Source: Nicotiana tabacum (Eukaryota; Streptophyta; Magnoliopsida; Solanales; Solanaceae). Taken from it: 64,000 bases of DNA. Each line of letters opens with the position of its first letter. Within the stretch, counting starts at the first letter, position 1. The notes under the pieces are model-generated. The model had not been told where the DNA came from, ran no database searches, and saw only the letters and a list, made by a program, of their open reading frames with translations. The DNA lies in the NCBI RefSeq assembly GCF_000715075.1, contig NC_134087.1, positions 128,055,018 to 128,119,017 on the forward strand, in the 5' to 3' direction. The position numbers and the translations under genes were made by a program. Below are positions 46,026 through 57,060 of this stretch, piece after piece.

Positions 46026-46239
46026 GGTCTTATAGGACCGTATGTCACATGTATAAGTTTGTATATCATATTGGATCGTCATATGTTCAGCATTCCCTTA
46101 TGTTTTATTCTTGTTATCTCATGATGGGTTTTCTGGCTCACCTACCCATGATAGTATGATAAGAAAGGTATGTTACGTTGGTACTCGGACGAGTAAGGCA
46201 CCGGGTGCCCATCGCGGCCCTTCGGTTTGGGTCGTGACA
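46026..46239 (+). repeat. TE5 3' LTR, right end
   Basis: Matches 35403-35616 and ends GGGTCGTGACA directly before the second copy of ATATG. Confidence 0.9.
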
Positions 46240-48110
46240 ATATGTATGTATACATAAACTTTTAAAACATACGCCTCTATGGGCATCATCATCATCATAT
46301 CGTACCCAGCCATAATAGGCTCGGTAAAAACGTACCCGGCCATCATAAGTCTCGGTAGAATCGTACCCGGCCACGTGGATCTCGGTAAAACCCAACTGAT
46401 CAGTGGTTGCATAATAGGTGCCATACCCGGCCAACTATAGAGCGGCTCGGTAGAGTAAAATAGATACATATATATAATGCATGCTCGACTCATGGAATCA
46501 CATTCTAAACCTTTTGGAGTGACGTAAGGTCGGTATCCTCTGTACACGTTATTAAGACTAACTCTTCACTATGAACCTTATAAGAATCAGAAAGTACCAA
46601 CAACATTGATAACATAAGAATAAGAGAAGCAACATTAACATCAATCGTTCCATAAGAGGGAAAGCAATGTAAGTACTGCTAGCTTCTAAGAGTAGAGTAT
46701 CTTTGGAAGCTCGTTCATTACATTATGTACAATCGGAGTCGTGCAAAAGAAGGAAAGGGATAGCCTCACATACCTTTTATATACTACTCCAATCGCAAGC
46801 TATGCAATTGTCACAACTCCTTAGTCTACAATAAGAGAAACGATACTATCGTTATCATTTAAGCGTCATAACTATTATGTATCGACCACAACCTATTTTA
46901 CGTTGAAACGGACAGCACCTCCCCTATATATATGACTTCACACCATTCAAAACAATCACCAAACAGCCCAAACAACATCAATAATAAACATATTGAGCCT
47001 CCCAAAACAGTCCACGCACAACCTAATTACATCATACATACGACGGCCACCGTAGTCGTGTCAAACGACCCGGAAATGTTACGAATAATTATCAGCCCAC
47101 AACCCTATGTATATATGGTGTTTATCCACACCGTTCCACATCCAAAACTCCACAAAACAGTAGTAAAACACGCAGCCCAACAACAACACAAAACAATCCA
47201 CAAAACAGTCCGCTACAAGTGAATAACTCGAACTCACGGCTTCCGATCACCGTCCCGTGAGTTCTTACATGTATAGAATGAATTACCATGAATTCACAGC
47301 AGAGGAAAATGTATGAAAGATGGCAGTAACTTGCCTTACTTGATGGATAACTCAGCCCTTCCCTTGGTTCTTCAAACTCTAGGTTTTACCTTCAAATAGA
47401 ACTTGAAAGAGAGGGAAAATCGATTAGGATTTGTGTGGGATTTTTGGAGAGGAGTTGCAGGGGTTAACTTTTGGTTTTGAGGGTCTGAAATATGGATGAA
47501 ATAACTGAGTTCATAACCCCTTAAAGTCCTCTCTTGTCCGACTTAGGTCTTTTAATTTTTTCCTATCATTTTGGCAAGTAAGTGATGCACCTACTTATCA
47601 TCTACCAATCTGCGCAGGCTTGCGAAAATATGAATATCTCTATACTCCGAGATCGTATTGACAAACGGTTTAATGCATTGGAAACTAGACTCATGGATCT
47701 TTAATTTGGTGGGTAGATCACCCCGTAATTCCTTGCAAATTAGGATAAAAGCTTAGAAATATTTGACCTAATATTTAAGTAAAATTATGAACCTAAGTTG
47801 CGACAACGTTTGTCGACTTTTATTTCATAACTCGATTGACTTCAAGACTTATGATACGGATATTATATGATTCAAATACCTTAATACATGACCTTTTGAG
47901 TGTATTAAGAGCCTCTAGGTTTACCTGAAAATACGACTTACAACATCCTTGATTCGTTTAACTTCTAATACTTGTTAATCACCCTTATACACTTTTGATC
48001 ACTTAAGACTAATAGGATTAACTTCTTATCATCTCAAAGGTAATTCCTTCTTGGATTTATGTTAACTAATATATGGCATGAACTAATGCGTGTGGATATG
48101 GGTTGTAACA
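46240..48110 (-). repeat. TE4 5' LTR, outer segment
   Basis: Continues the LTR from the ATATG duplication to the end GGTTGTAACA (TGTTACAACC on the minus strand). Collinear with 25082-26953, with scattered substitutions. Confidence 0.93.
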
Positions 48111-49754
48111 GTATAGGTACTCGTTACCACACCTATACGTCGTACTCAACATTAACACGTAACAAATAAGACCACAACTCATATTCCCTCAAGCTAAGGT
48201 TATACCAAACACTTACCTCAATTTCACGGACAAAATCAAGCCTCAATTACCGCTTTACCTCTCGGCTCCACTTCCAATCCGCTTGTATCTAGTCATAATT
48301 TACTTAATAACATCAATAAATGCTAAATAAACCAATTTTAATGCATGAGTATAGATTTCCCAAAATTTTCCCCAAAAAGTCAAAAATCGACCTCGGGCCC
48401 GCTTGGTCAAAACTCGAAGTTCAAACCAAAACCTGATTACCCATTCACCCACGAACTGAAATAAGCAATTGGTTTTGAAATCCCACCTCAAATTGAGGTC
48501 CAAATCCCCAAAATTTAAAAATCCTAATTTCTACCCAAAAACACCCAATTTTCCATTAAAAACCCTAGATTTTGAAGTGAAATCATGTAAAAAAGATGAA
48601 TTAGATTGAATAACATGAGTTAGAATTCACTGACCTATGACTTGGAGAAGTTTGGGTCTTTGAAAAATCGCTTAGGGATGTTTAAGATTTGAGAGAATTA
48701 AAACAAATCGTGAAAATCCCGTCTAAAATCGCACTTAACAGGCCGTAGTTATCGCAATTACGATTAGGGGTTCGCAATTGCGAACCCTTTAAATCACTAC
48801 TTCTTTCGCATTTGCGATGAAAATGTCGCATTTGCGACAGAAGGGCCTTCGCAATTGCGTCCAGATGTTCGTATTTGCGAGGTTGGCCTGCCCAGGCCTA
48901 GTTCGCAATTGCGACATTATTGTCGCATTTCCCAAGCCTGCTCACTTCGCAATTGCGAAGCCTGATCTCGCAATTGTGAAGCCTAATCTCGGAATTGCGA
49001 AACCTGATCTCGCAATTGCGAGATCAGAGGCCTGTGCAAAAATACCAGATGCATCAGCTGAGTTTCCTAAGTTCTAATCACTCTGTGGCCTATCCAAAAC
49101 TTGCCTGAGCCCTCGGGGCTCTAAACCAAACATGCACGCAAGTCTAAAAACATCATACGGACTTGCTCGTACGATCAAATCATCAAAATAACATCAAAAA
49201 CAACGAATTTAACACCAAAATTCATGAAATTCTTAAGAACATTGAAATTTTCATTTTCTCAACTATGGGTCTGATTTATACCAAATCAACTCTGATTCTT
49301 ACCAAATTTCACAGATTCGACTTAATTATTATTTTAAACATGTACCGGGATCCGGAATTAAAATACGGGCCTGATACTATCAAGATCACACATCATTTCA
49401 TTTCAAAAAGTCCTTATATTTTCCAGCAAACAATTTTCTTTACAAATTCTTTTCTCGGGCTAGGGACCTCGGAATTCGATTCTGAGCATACGCCCAAGTC
49501 TCATATTTTATTACGGACCTTACGAGACTGTCAAATCACGAGTCCGGGTCCGTTTACAAAAAATATTGACCGAAGTCAATTTTAATAAATTTTAAAGGCC
49601 AAAATTATTCTTTTTCTTAAATTCCACATAAAATCTTTCCGGAAACGCGCCCGGACCGCGCACGCAAAATCAAGGAGAAAGGAAATGAGGTTTTTAAGGC
49701 TACGGAACCCGGTTTTGGATTCTAAAATACAAGATGACCCTTTGGGTCATCACA
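48111..49754 (-). repeat. TE3 5' LTR, outer segment
   Basis: Resumes after the second GTATA. It matches the corresponding TE1 and TE2 LTR parts and has a palindrome cluster at 48750-49040. It ends with the edge hairpin GATGACCC-TTT-GGGTCATC (49733-49751) and TCATCACA at 49754, i.e. an LTR start TGTGATGACC on the minus strand. Confidence 0.92.
48750..49040. repeat. palindrome cluster (TCGCAATTGCGA type) in the TE3 LTR
   Basis: About 13 sites in 290 bp. Here the AATT core (CGCAATTGCG) dominates over AAATG/CATTT, unlike TE1 and TE2. Several sites are flanked by matching bases that extend the palindrome, for example GGTTCGCAATTGCGAACC and CTTCGCAATTGCGAAG. Confidence 0.85.
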
Positions 49755-50016
49755 TAGCAAAAAAATGATCAAAATTATTTTTGTGAAAAGTAGAGCATAG
49801 TATAATAATTTTTATGTAACAAAAGAAAAAATACTGATTTTGAGTAATGCGTACAAAGCTGGATGACCACATGTAAAATTTAATCGCCAAAAGCTCTTTA
49901 TTTTTAGGTTTCCATCTACTATCTAATATAGAGACAAAAACATAGAAAAAAAAGTATAGAGAGCGAGATAAGGACAGTGGTCGAGTGAGATCGAAGGGAA
50001 AGAGACGATAGATATA
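49755..50016. other. unassigned spacer
   Basis: About 260 bp of AT-rich sequence to the right of TE3. It does not continue any LTR to the left of TE3. No gene or repeat is recognised. Confidence 0.5.
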
Positions 50017-50653
50017 GGGTGTGTTTGGTATGACGGAAAATATTTTTTGAAAAATATTTTTCTATTTTTCACTGTTTGGCTACAAAAAATATTTTGGAAA
50101 ATGTTTTCCTCGATATCACATTTTCCTAAAATTGGAGAAAAATGACTTTCCTAGAAAAAGTTAGGAAAACATTTTTCAAAAACTCCACTTACCCTCACAT
50201 CTAACCCCCAACCCCCTTCACCTCTCTCCAAAAAGGTTTTTTCTTTTTCTTTTTTTTTCAGATTTCAGTTTTGGTTTTTTTATTTTTCAGTTTACAGGTT
50301 CGAAATTTTACGAGTTTCAAAGCTATAAGCTCGGAGGTTTATGTGTTTGGAAGTTTGCGGGTTTAAAAATTATAGAGTTTACGTGTTCGAAAGTTTAGGG
50401 GTTCGGAAGTTTATGGAATTTGTGGGTGCGAAAGGTTGTTAGTTCGAAAGTTTATGGTTTCATGTTTATTGTATCTAAATTATTTATGAATACTCTTTTT
50501 AGTGTTAGTTTTTTCATCTTTCGGTTTACAAGTTCCAAAGTTATGAATACTCTTGAGAAGCTATTTTTCTTAATTTGCGTACCAAACACGGGAAAATGAG
50601 TAAGATTACTATTTGTATTCCAAGAAAATATTTTTCGTTATACCAAACACACC
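50017..50653 (+). mobile_element. MITE-A, copy 1
   Basis: 637 bp with terminal inverted repeats GGGTGTGTTTGGTA and TACCAAACACACC, AT-rich inside, no coding. ATAG flanks both ends. The interior has repeated 'gttcgaaagtttatgg'-like strings. Ends of this kind are common in plant hAT-like MITEs, but an 8-bp duplication is not visible, so the superfamily is uncertain. Confidence 0.8.
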
Positions 50654-50706
50654 ATAGTCGGTAAAAGGGACTATTGTAGAAGAAGAATAAAATAACTGAG
50701 GATATA

Positions 50707-50956
50707 TGTCCCTCCGTTCCAGTTTATGTGAACATATTTTATTTTTGGTCCGTTCCAAAAAGAATGACCCTTTCCTAAATTTGTAAACAATTTAGCTTAA
50801 ACTTCCAATTTTACCCTTAACGAGAAGCTTTTATAACCACACAAATACTCTCGACCCCTTTTTAATTTATTTTGGATAACAAATTAAAAAAATCTTATTT
50901 TTTTTAAACTCTGTGCCCAATAAAATATATTTACATAAATTGAAATGAAGGGAGCA
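50707..50956 (+). mobile_element. Stowaway-like MITE
   Basis: About 250 bp with terminal repeats 'tccctccgttccagtttatg' at the left and, inverted, 'cataaattgaaatgaaggga' at the right. The 'CTCCCTCCGT...TTTATGTGAAC' ends are characteristic of the Stowaway (Tc1/mariner) MITEs abundant in Solanaceae. TA precedes the left end; the right-hand TA is not intact. Confidence 0.8.
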
Positions 50957-51117
50957 GCTTACATGTGAATTTGCAGAAGCAAATAATGGAGAATTCAGGT
51001 AAGTTTTGTTGGTTCTTATTAGAACGGGGAAGAAGATTAAAAGCGGGGTCTGACTGTCCTTGGGTGGGAAAAGTAAATTTTTTGTTTTGTCTTTTCTTTC
51101 TTATGACACGTGTCTTT

Positions 51118-52017
51118 GGGTGTATTTGGTAGGAAAATATTTTTTTGGAAAACAAGTAGTAATCTTATTCATTTTTTCGATATTTGGTACGCAAATTAAG
51201 GAAAATAACTTCTCAAGGGTATTCATAAATAATTTAGATACAATAAACATGAAGCCATAAACTTTCGAACCAACCAACAACCTTTCGAACCAATCAATTT
51301 CACAAACATCTGAACCGCTAAACTTTCAAAACTGTGTACTTTCGAACCCGTAAATTTTATAATTTCTAAACCCATAAACTTCCAAGCACATAAATCTCCA
51401 ATCTCATAACTTTGGAACTTGTAAAATTTCGAACGTCTAACCAAAAGATGAAAAACAAAAACTGAAAATATATTTAAAAAAATTGGGGAAGGAGGGAGAG
51501 GGGTGTAGAAAAAATAAAATCAGAAATTTAAAATTACAAAAAAAAAGTAAAAAAAAAAATTGTGCGGGGTGGGGGCAGTGGGGTGGGGTTGGAGAGGTGG
51601 GTGGTGCAGAAAAAAAAATTGAAATTAATCAAAAAATAAATTTAAAAAAAATAATTTTTTTTTGGGGGGGAGGGAGGGGATAGCAGGGTGGGTGGTGACT
51701 GAAAAAAAAAACTGAAATTTTAAAAAAAAAAACTATTCAGATAGAGGAGGTGGGGTGGGTAGGCATGGGGTGGGGTTGAATGGGTGGGTGTAAGGGTGTG
51801 GAGTGGGTTGGTGAGGGTGGGGAAGGTTGAGAGGAGTTTTGAAAAATGTTTTCTGAGGGAAGGAAAATTTTTCCTCCAATTAGAGGAAAATATTTTCCTC
51901 CAATTAGAAGAAAATGAGTTCATAAGAAAAATATTTTCCAAAATATTTAAGCCAACCAAACATGGAAAAATTGAAAAACATTTTCCGAAAATATTTTCAT
52001 TCGTACCAAACACACCC
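51118..52017 (-). mobile_element. MITE-A, copy 2 (inverted)
   Basis: 900 bp with ends GGGTGTATTTGGTA and TACCAAACACACCC. Its left 170 bp match the reverse complement of the right end of copy 1, including 'tttggtacgcaaattaag'. The interior has A-runs and G-rich segments, including GGGGGGGAGGGAGGGG at 51664-51679, which could form a quadruplex. It is longer than copy 1. Confidence 0.78.
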
Positions 52018-52973
52018 TTTTATCTTATTCATTCTTTGACACATCATGGGCAAGTAATGTACGTCCGCTTGGTTTTTTTATTGACTTAAGACACATTTTT
52101 ACTGAGTTAAAATGTCTATTTGGTCACTAGTTAAGTTAAAGTGTCTAACTCAGATGTTGTGCCAAATTTAAGGGGCTACCTAGGTATTTAGTCATTAAAA
52201 TATTACTCCTTATGAATAATTACAAAATTGTTTCAAAAAGCAAAATAACAAATGTCTAATAATTTTGAAATAAATAAAATTATAAAACAAATAGTCAGTG
52301 CAAATATAAATTTCGACTATCTATATTCAGTAACAAATGTTTAAGTGATATTCATTTTCATGATATTTTTAATTAGTAAATATACAATATTACGGCTCGT
52401 AATTAGAGCTACTCTCAATCTTCATATTTCTCTAGAAAAATATAACTTTTATTATTCATTTTACAAAGAATTTTAAGGGCCAATGGTACTGAAAATTTAG
52501 CACATGATTTTGTGTATGAATTATTGAGTGAGTCATGAACATTGAATGTTACGCGCATTTTAAGTGTACAACCGGACTCCTGGGGCATAAGCCTCAACAA
52601 ACAACCATACGTGAACCTCGTGGCTTTTTGCAAGTGCTCTTCCGGGAGCAAGCCCCAAGAAAATCTTTTAAAATATTGCTTTGAACCATCACCTATATTC
52701 TCAGCGCAAGTAAAACCAGAGGTAAATTCGAAAGTTTCAGTTAAATTCTGATACTATGTTTAGTCACAACCAGCCCCTAAACTCTTATCTTGGTATCTCC
52801 GAGAACACATTACTCATACGGTGTTAATAATTTATTAAATTGAGGATACTTTTCAATTTCTGTTACTGTCAAATGGTACCAACGTTTTCATTCAATGTTT
52901 TCTATTTGCAACTGCATAATGACAAGCTAAGAGAAAAGAATTTGATATTAAAAATTTGCTTGTTGATGTGACA
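52018..52973. other. unassigned intergenic stretch
   Basis: No LTR landmark. A more GC-balanced patch at 52400-52750 is open on the minus strand (52651-52415), with a plausible peptide around 'LPEEHLQKATRFTYGCLLRL', but nothing I recognise. It could be a fragment of a gene or of a LINE. The rest is AT-rich. Confidence 0.4.
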
Positions 52974-55898
52974 TGTAATGTCCCGACCGGTCGTTTTGAA
53001 CTCTAGCGCATCGTTCGGTGGTTTGAGGCCGCGAGTAGCTTTATTTCATGTATTATGACTTGCAAGTGTACTCGAATTTGAATTTCAGGAAGTTCGGAGT
53101 TGATTGGGAAGGAAAATTATGAATTCAGATGCTTTAAGTTGAAAGTGTTGACCTAGGTTGGACTTTTGAGTAAACGACCTGAGATTTAGGATTTAAAAGT
53201 TCCAAAAGGTTCGTATGAGGATTTTGGACTTGGACATATGTTCGGGTTAAATATCTGATGGTCCGCAAGCATTTCGGCTTATTGTGGAAAGTTGGTATTT
53301 TGAAGGTTTTAGAAGTTCCTAAGTTTGAGTTGAAGTAGACTTTCGTGTTATTGATCCCCCTTTAGGGATTCCGAGCCTTGGAATAGGTTCGTATTGTGAT
53401 TTGTAACTTGTATGTAAAATTTGGTGTCATTCTAAAATTTTTAACAATGATTCGGACACGTTCGTCGAAGAATGAAGGTTTGAAAATTAAGAGATTTAAA
53501 AAAATTGAGTTTGATCTTTAATTCTTGATTTCGATGTTGTAATTTGTATTTCCGAGCCTTTTGACAAGTTTACATAAGGTATATAAGCTTGTTACAATGA
53601 TTGGACGAGGTTCCTCTGACCACGGGTGAGTTTTACGGCGGTTTCGGACCGCTTTTAGGCCCTTTTGAACTGTTGATATCTGATGTCAGGGGTGTGAATC
53701 GCGATCGTGAAGAGCAAAGAGCATTTCTGGCCTTGTGAATCACGATCGCGGAAGAAAGGGACGCGATCACATAGAAGGAATTTTTACTGTCAGTGATCTG
53801 ATTTTGGGAGCTTATATCTTGCAATCTATAAGGAATTTGCGGATGGTCCAAAAATAAAAGTTGTAGCTCTTTGAATCTAGTTTTCAGAAATTTAAATCGT
53901 TTATCATTTGGAATTTAATACAAAATGTTATAGCAATTATACCAAAGCATATTTGTGAAGAAGAAAACAAAATTTGTACATCGCGATCGCGGGATTTTGG
54001 CCACGATCGCGATGAAGGAAACAATGCTGGAACTTTTTTTAACCACGATCGCATGGTTAGAAGGAGGCCTGACAAGTGTATTAAATATCTAATTTGGGAA
54101 TTTTGAGCTCATTTCTTTTATTTTATGTTCTTGGAGCATATGTGGGGCGATTTGTGGTGATTTTTGAAGATCATTTTCGCCATATATTATAAGGTAAGTT
54201 ATTCCCACTTGTTTCAAGTTTAATACATGGGTTATACATGAATTTTAACGTGAAAATTGATAGAAATTGTAGTTTGGAAGAAAACCTAGAAAATGGTATT
54301 TTTGGACTTTGACCACGAAATTGGACATGAAGTTAGGAATAAATTATATATTTGAGTTTGTGGTGTATTGAATAATGATTATCTTCAAAAAAATTGAAAT
54401 CCGGACATGTGAGCCCGAGAGTTGACTTTATGGGATTTTCAAGCAGAAATGGGAATTGTTATAAATTGTGAAGTTATGAATATTGGAGTATATTTTAACT
54501 GGTCTGCACGTTCTTTGGATAGTTTTGAATCGATGTGCATCGGTTTGAGGTGTTAGAAAGGCGTTGGAGTCGGTTATCGGATTTTGGAGCGAGATAAGTC
54601 TTCTGTCTAACTTTGTGAGGAGGAAAGTACCCATCGGTGATTTATTTGTTATGTGATGCTTGTTGTGGGGGTTACATACGCACGAGGTGATGAGAGTTCT
54701 GTACGTAGCAAAAATCATGCATGTCTGGGTAGACTTAGAACAATATCATGCGATATTTGTATTACATGAACTCAACTTGTTAGTTTAATTACCTAAACTT
54801 GTAAATCTAATCTAATTAGAGATCATGTTAGATCGAATCTCGATACCATGAGTTGTCTGATGGGATATCTGATTACTGATAACAGTTATGCTTACTTTAT
54901 GTCCCTGTTATTGCATTGCAAACACGTGACTCGTAATTCGATAAGTTTCTCCTCTTCTTGTGGATTAGGCCGAATGCCTCGCCAATATATTTGAGATGCA
55001 TCTATGGTTCACGCCGGTCAACTTTCGGCAATGTACACACTATTCTGGATCGGACTGTACGGCCTCGACATAACTCATGGATAATACCGCTAGGAGTCCG
55101 AATATTCATGAGACTCCCCTTTTGATTAAGATCTGGCAGTTACATATTATGCCTTATTTGTTGTGATAGAAATTGATATTGCTTACCTGTTTGAGGTAAC
55201 CTTTGATTTCTTCTATTTGTTGAGATAGTATATGAAATTTGAGAAATTTATGTTCTCATCAGGTTGGAAGGTTATGTTAATTACAGTTCTTACCCTATTA
55301 TTACTATTGTATGTCATATATGTTTATAATTTATTATATTGATTTATTGGACCACTAGTAAGTGTCGATATCGACCCCTCATTACTACTTATTCGGGTTT
55401 AGGTTAGATACTTACTAGGTATGTGTTGATTTACGTACTCATGCTACACTTCTGCACTTATTGTACGGGTATATTTCTGACTTTCATTGGGTGTGTAGGC
55501 AAAGTTGCCGAGGGGACTTTATGGTGAGCTGTATTCCATGTTATGATCTACATCACACAGAGTCTCCATCATATTCATTTACTTTATCCTGTCTATCTCA
55601 TATTCTAGCCAGATGTTGCACTATTATTGTACTTCCTAGAAGATGTTTATGTATTTGCGACACCGGGTTTTGGGATGTTTTAGTAATTATTTGTGGTTTG
55701 CTTAACACCGTCACACTTTTATTTTATATTTTACCAAATTGTATGTACCATAATTTATTGCACAGATTTATTTATTTAATATAATTTCATGATTTCAAAA
55801 GTAATAAACTGAATAATTAACTTGATAGTTCACCGTTGGCTTGCCTAATGGCAACGTTGGTTACGATCACAGCCTATAGTATGAATTGGGTCGTGACG
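52974..55898 (+). repeat. 5' LTR of TE7
   Basis: Starts TGTAATGTCCCGACCGG and ends with TCGTGACG (expected TGACA) before the primer site. It has the same general plan as TE1-TE3 LTRs, including 'gggttagttagat'-type and 'ggcttgcctaatggcaacg' tails, but a different sequence. A palindrome block lies at 53690-54060. Confidence 0.78.
53690..54062. repeat. palindrome cluster (TCGCGATCGCGA type) in the TE7 LTR
   Basis: Six or seven sites: 'atcgcgatcgtga', 'aatcacgatcgcgg', 'gacgcgatcac', 'catcgcgatcgcggg', 'ccacgatcgcgatg' and 'ccacgatcgcatgg'. The position in the LTR corresponds to the CGCAAATGCG clusters of TE1-TE3, but the core is GATC. Confidence 0.8.
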
Positions 55899-56634
55899 GC
55901 TTGGTATCAGAGCACTAGGTTCACTTAGGTCTCACGAGACATGAACAAATCTAGTAAAGTCTTGCGGATCGGTACAGAGAAATTTGTGCTTATCTTCGAT
56001 AGGCTATAGGGTTGTTAGGAGAACCTTCCTTTCTTAATTTCTCATAGTGCACTTTGATTTCATTGAAGCTTATATCTTTATTTCCTTCCTACTCATTCCT
56101 ACGTGACATCAAGCATTCGATCTCATTTGAGCACCTACAAGTCGTGGAGATGCTACATATATGGTGCAGGATGCCTTTCCCTACGTATGTGGGCGAACCA
56201 TTATCGTCGCCTGGTAGAGGGGTGTTCTGTCATTTCAGCCTAGAGTTTGCCTATGGTTTTGAGGCTATGCACGGTGCATTGATATGTTCGTGAATTGTTA
56301 TTGTGTAGTGCTTGTGTAAATGGTAGGGTGCTTATTTACGTATCGTGGCAATGAATGATTCAAGAGAAGGATTATTCAGCTTATGATCGGGAAGTTTGGT
56401 ATTTGTTCCAGTACTGTAAAGGCAACTGGTCTATGAATGTTTTGAATTACGGAGTTGCGAGATTTGACATTTCCAACTTGGTAGAATTCTTGTTTGTGTC
56501 GTGTCGTCGTCGTCCCTGTTTGAACGCAGTAAGGCTCGTCAATATTGTGGTCTCCATTTGTTTGCCTTTGGGGAATGGTGTTGTGAAATGGTACCTAAGA
56601 AACAATTATCATAGATGGAGGTATGTGTCAGATA

Positions 56635-57060
56635 GAGGGAGGGATATGGTCCTCGAGGGGGCCTAGAGGTTGTGGTACTTTATTTGTATACCACAAAGAT
56701 GGGTTATGATTTGAGGTAGTATTTTTAGCAGAAAAGAATGAGAAAAGACATGGTGGGATATGACTCACAATGGTTGAATTATTAGCAGGTCGAGTATGAG
56801 CAGAAAAGATCAAGCAGTTCGCTTCAAAAGATGGTTAACCTGGAGTGGGAGTGTTAACGTATAGTATGAATTTCTTGGTAGGATAGTCACATGCTTTGAA
56901 GAAGCTTGGTGTGAGTTGGGTCATGGTGAACAAATGACTAAGTCTGTGTATTTTGTTTGAGATGGTGGCTTTTATATCTAGGAAGTTCGAATGTGACGAA
57001 AAGAGTTTGATTGGCATGTAGAGGAACGTGAATGCTAGATTACCATTTTGGGGTGTAATA
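56635..57060 (+). pseudogene. TE7 integrase remnant, very diverged
   Basis: No open frame remains, but the nucleotide sequence aligns step by step with the TE1 integrase: 'accacaaagatgggttatga' / 'gaatgagaaaagacatgg' (zinc-binding region), 'ttagcaggtcgagtatgag' (the CQQVKYEH part), 'tggagtgggagtgttaacgt' (WKW), and 'tgagttgggtcatggtgaac' / 'atgactaagtctgtg' (VWVIVDRLTKS). About one base in three differs and stops occur throughout. It is far older than TE1, TE3 and TE4. Confidence 0.6.

Larger units (their letters stand above)
41553..46028 (+). mobile_element. TE6: Ogre/Tat-type element, only 5' LTR and leader left
   Basis: An Ogre-like LTR (41553-45672) is followed by the tRNA-Arg-type primer site and about 340 bp of leader. 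The leader matches that of TE8 up to 'cgagctgtccgctcgggt' (TE8: 'cgagctatccgcttgggt'), then switches to TE5 LTR sequence. The rest of the element, its other LTR and 413 bp of the TE5 LTR are deleted. Three bases (GGT) are shared at the junction. Confidence 0.88.
32861..46239 (+). mobile_element. TE5: non-autonomous LTR retrotransposon inserted in the TE4 LTR
   Basis: The insert runs TGTTACACCCC...GGGTCGTGACA and is flanked by ATATG (32856-32860 and 46240-46244). It has two LTRs (32861-35616; 39423-41552 plus about 46026-46239), a primer site, a 3.8-kb interior without recognisable gag or pol, and a polypurine tract. The LTRs show only about three differences in their first 180 bp by eye. Leader, the distal half of the LTR and the polypurine-tract hairpin are shared with TE4, so TE4-type proteins could have mobilised it. 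TE6 lies in its 3' LTR. Confidence 0.92.
24435..48110 (-). mobile_element. TE4: Ty3/gypsy chromovirus, minus strand, inserted into the TE3 LTR
   Basis: The insert runs TGTCACGACC...GGTTGTAACA and is flanked by GTATA on both sides (24430-24434 and 48111-48115). Removing it restores the LTR sequence seen in TE1 (reverse complement of about 3230-3260). The minus-strand order is 5' LTR (48110-46240 and 32860-32201, split by TE5), primer site, leader, gag, protease, RT, RNase H, integrase, chromodomain, polypurine tract and 3' LTR (26953-24435). The two LTRs are 2519 bp and about 2526 bp long and differ by about five changes in the first 190 bp by eye. Confidence 0.95.
17943..49754 (-). mobile_element. 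TE3: Ty3/gypsy chromovirus, minus strand, host of the nested insertions
   Basis: On the minus strand: 5' LTR (49754-48111 and 24434-23339, split), primer site, leader, gag (ATG at 23140), protease, RT, RNase H, integrase and chromodomain, then polypurine tract and only the first 135 bp of the 3' LTR (18077-17943). The lost left end means no target duplication can be checked. Coding sequence resembles TE1 closely but has many stops and frameshifts. It carries the 23.7-kb TE4 block in its 5' LTR. Confidence 0.9.

Noticed and set aside
24435..48110. A novel defence, biosynthetic or other gene system
   Set aside because: Every coding segment I could recognise belongs to retrotransposon gag-pol or Ogre ORF1; remaining sequence is LTR, leader, MITE or anonymous.
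17279..49754. Target site duplication for TE3
   Set aside because: Left flank ATTTA and right flank TAGCA do not match; the true left end is deleted, so none can be expected.
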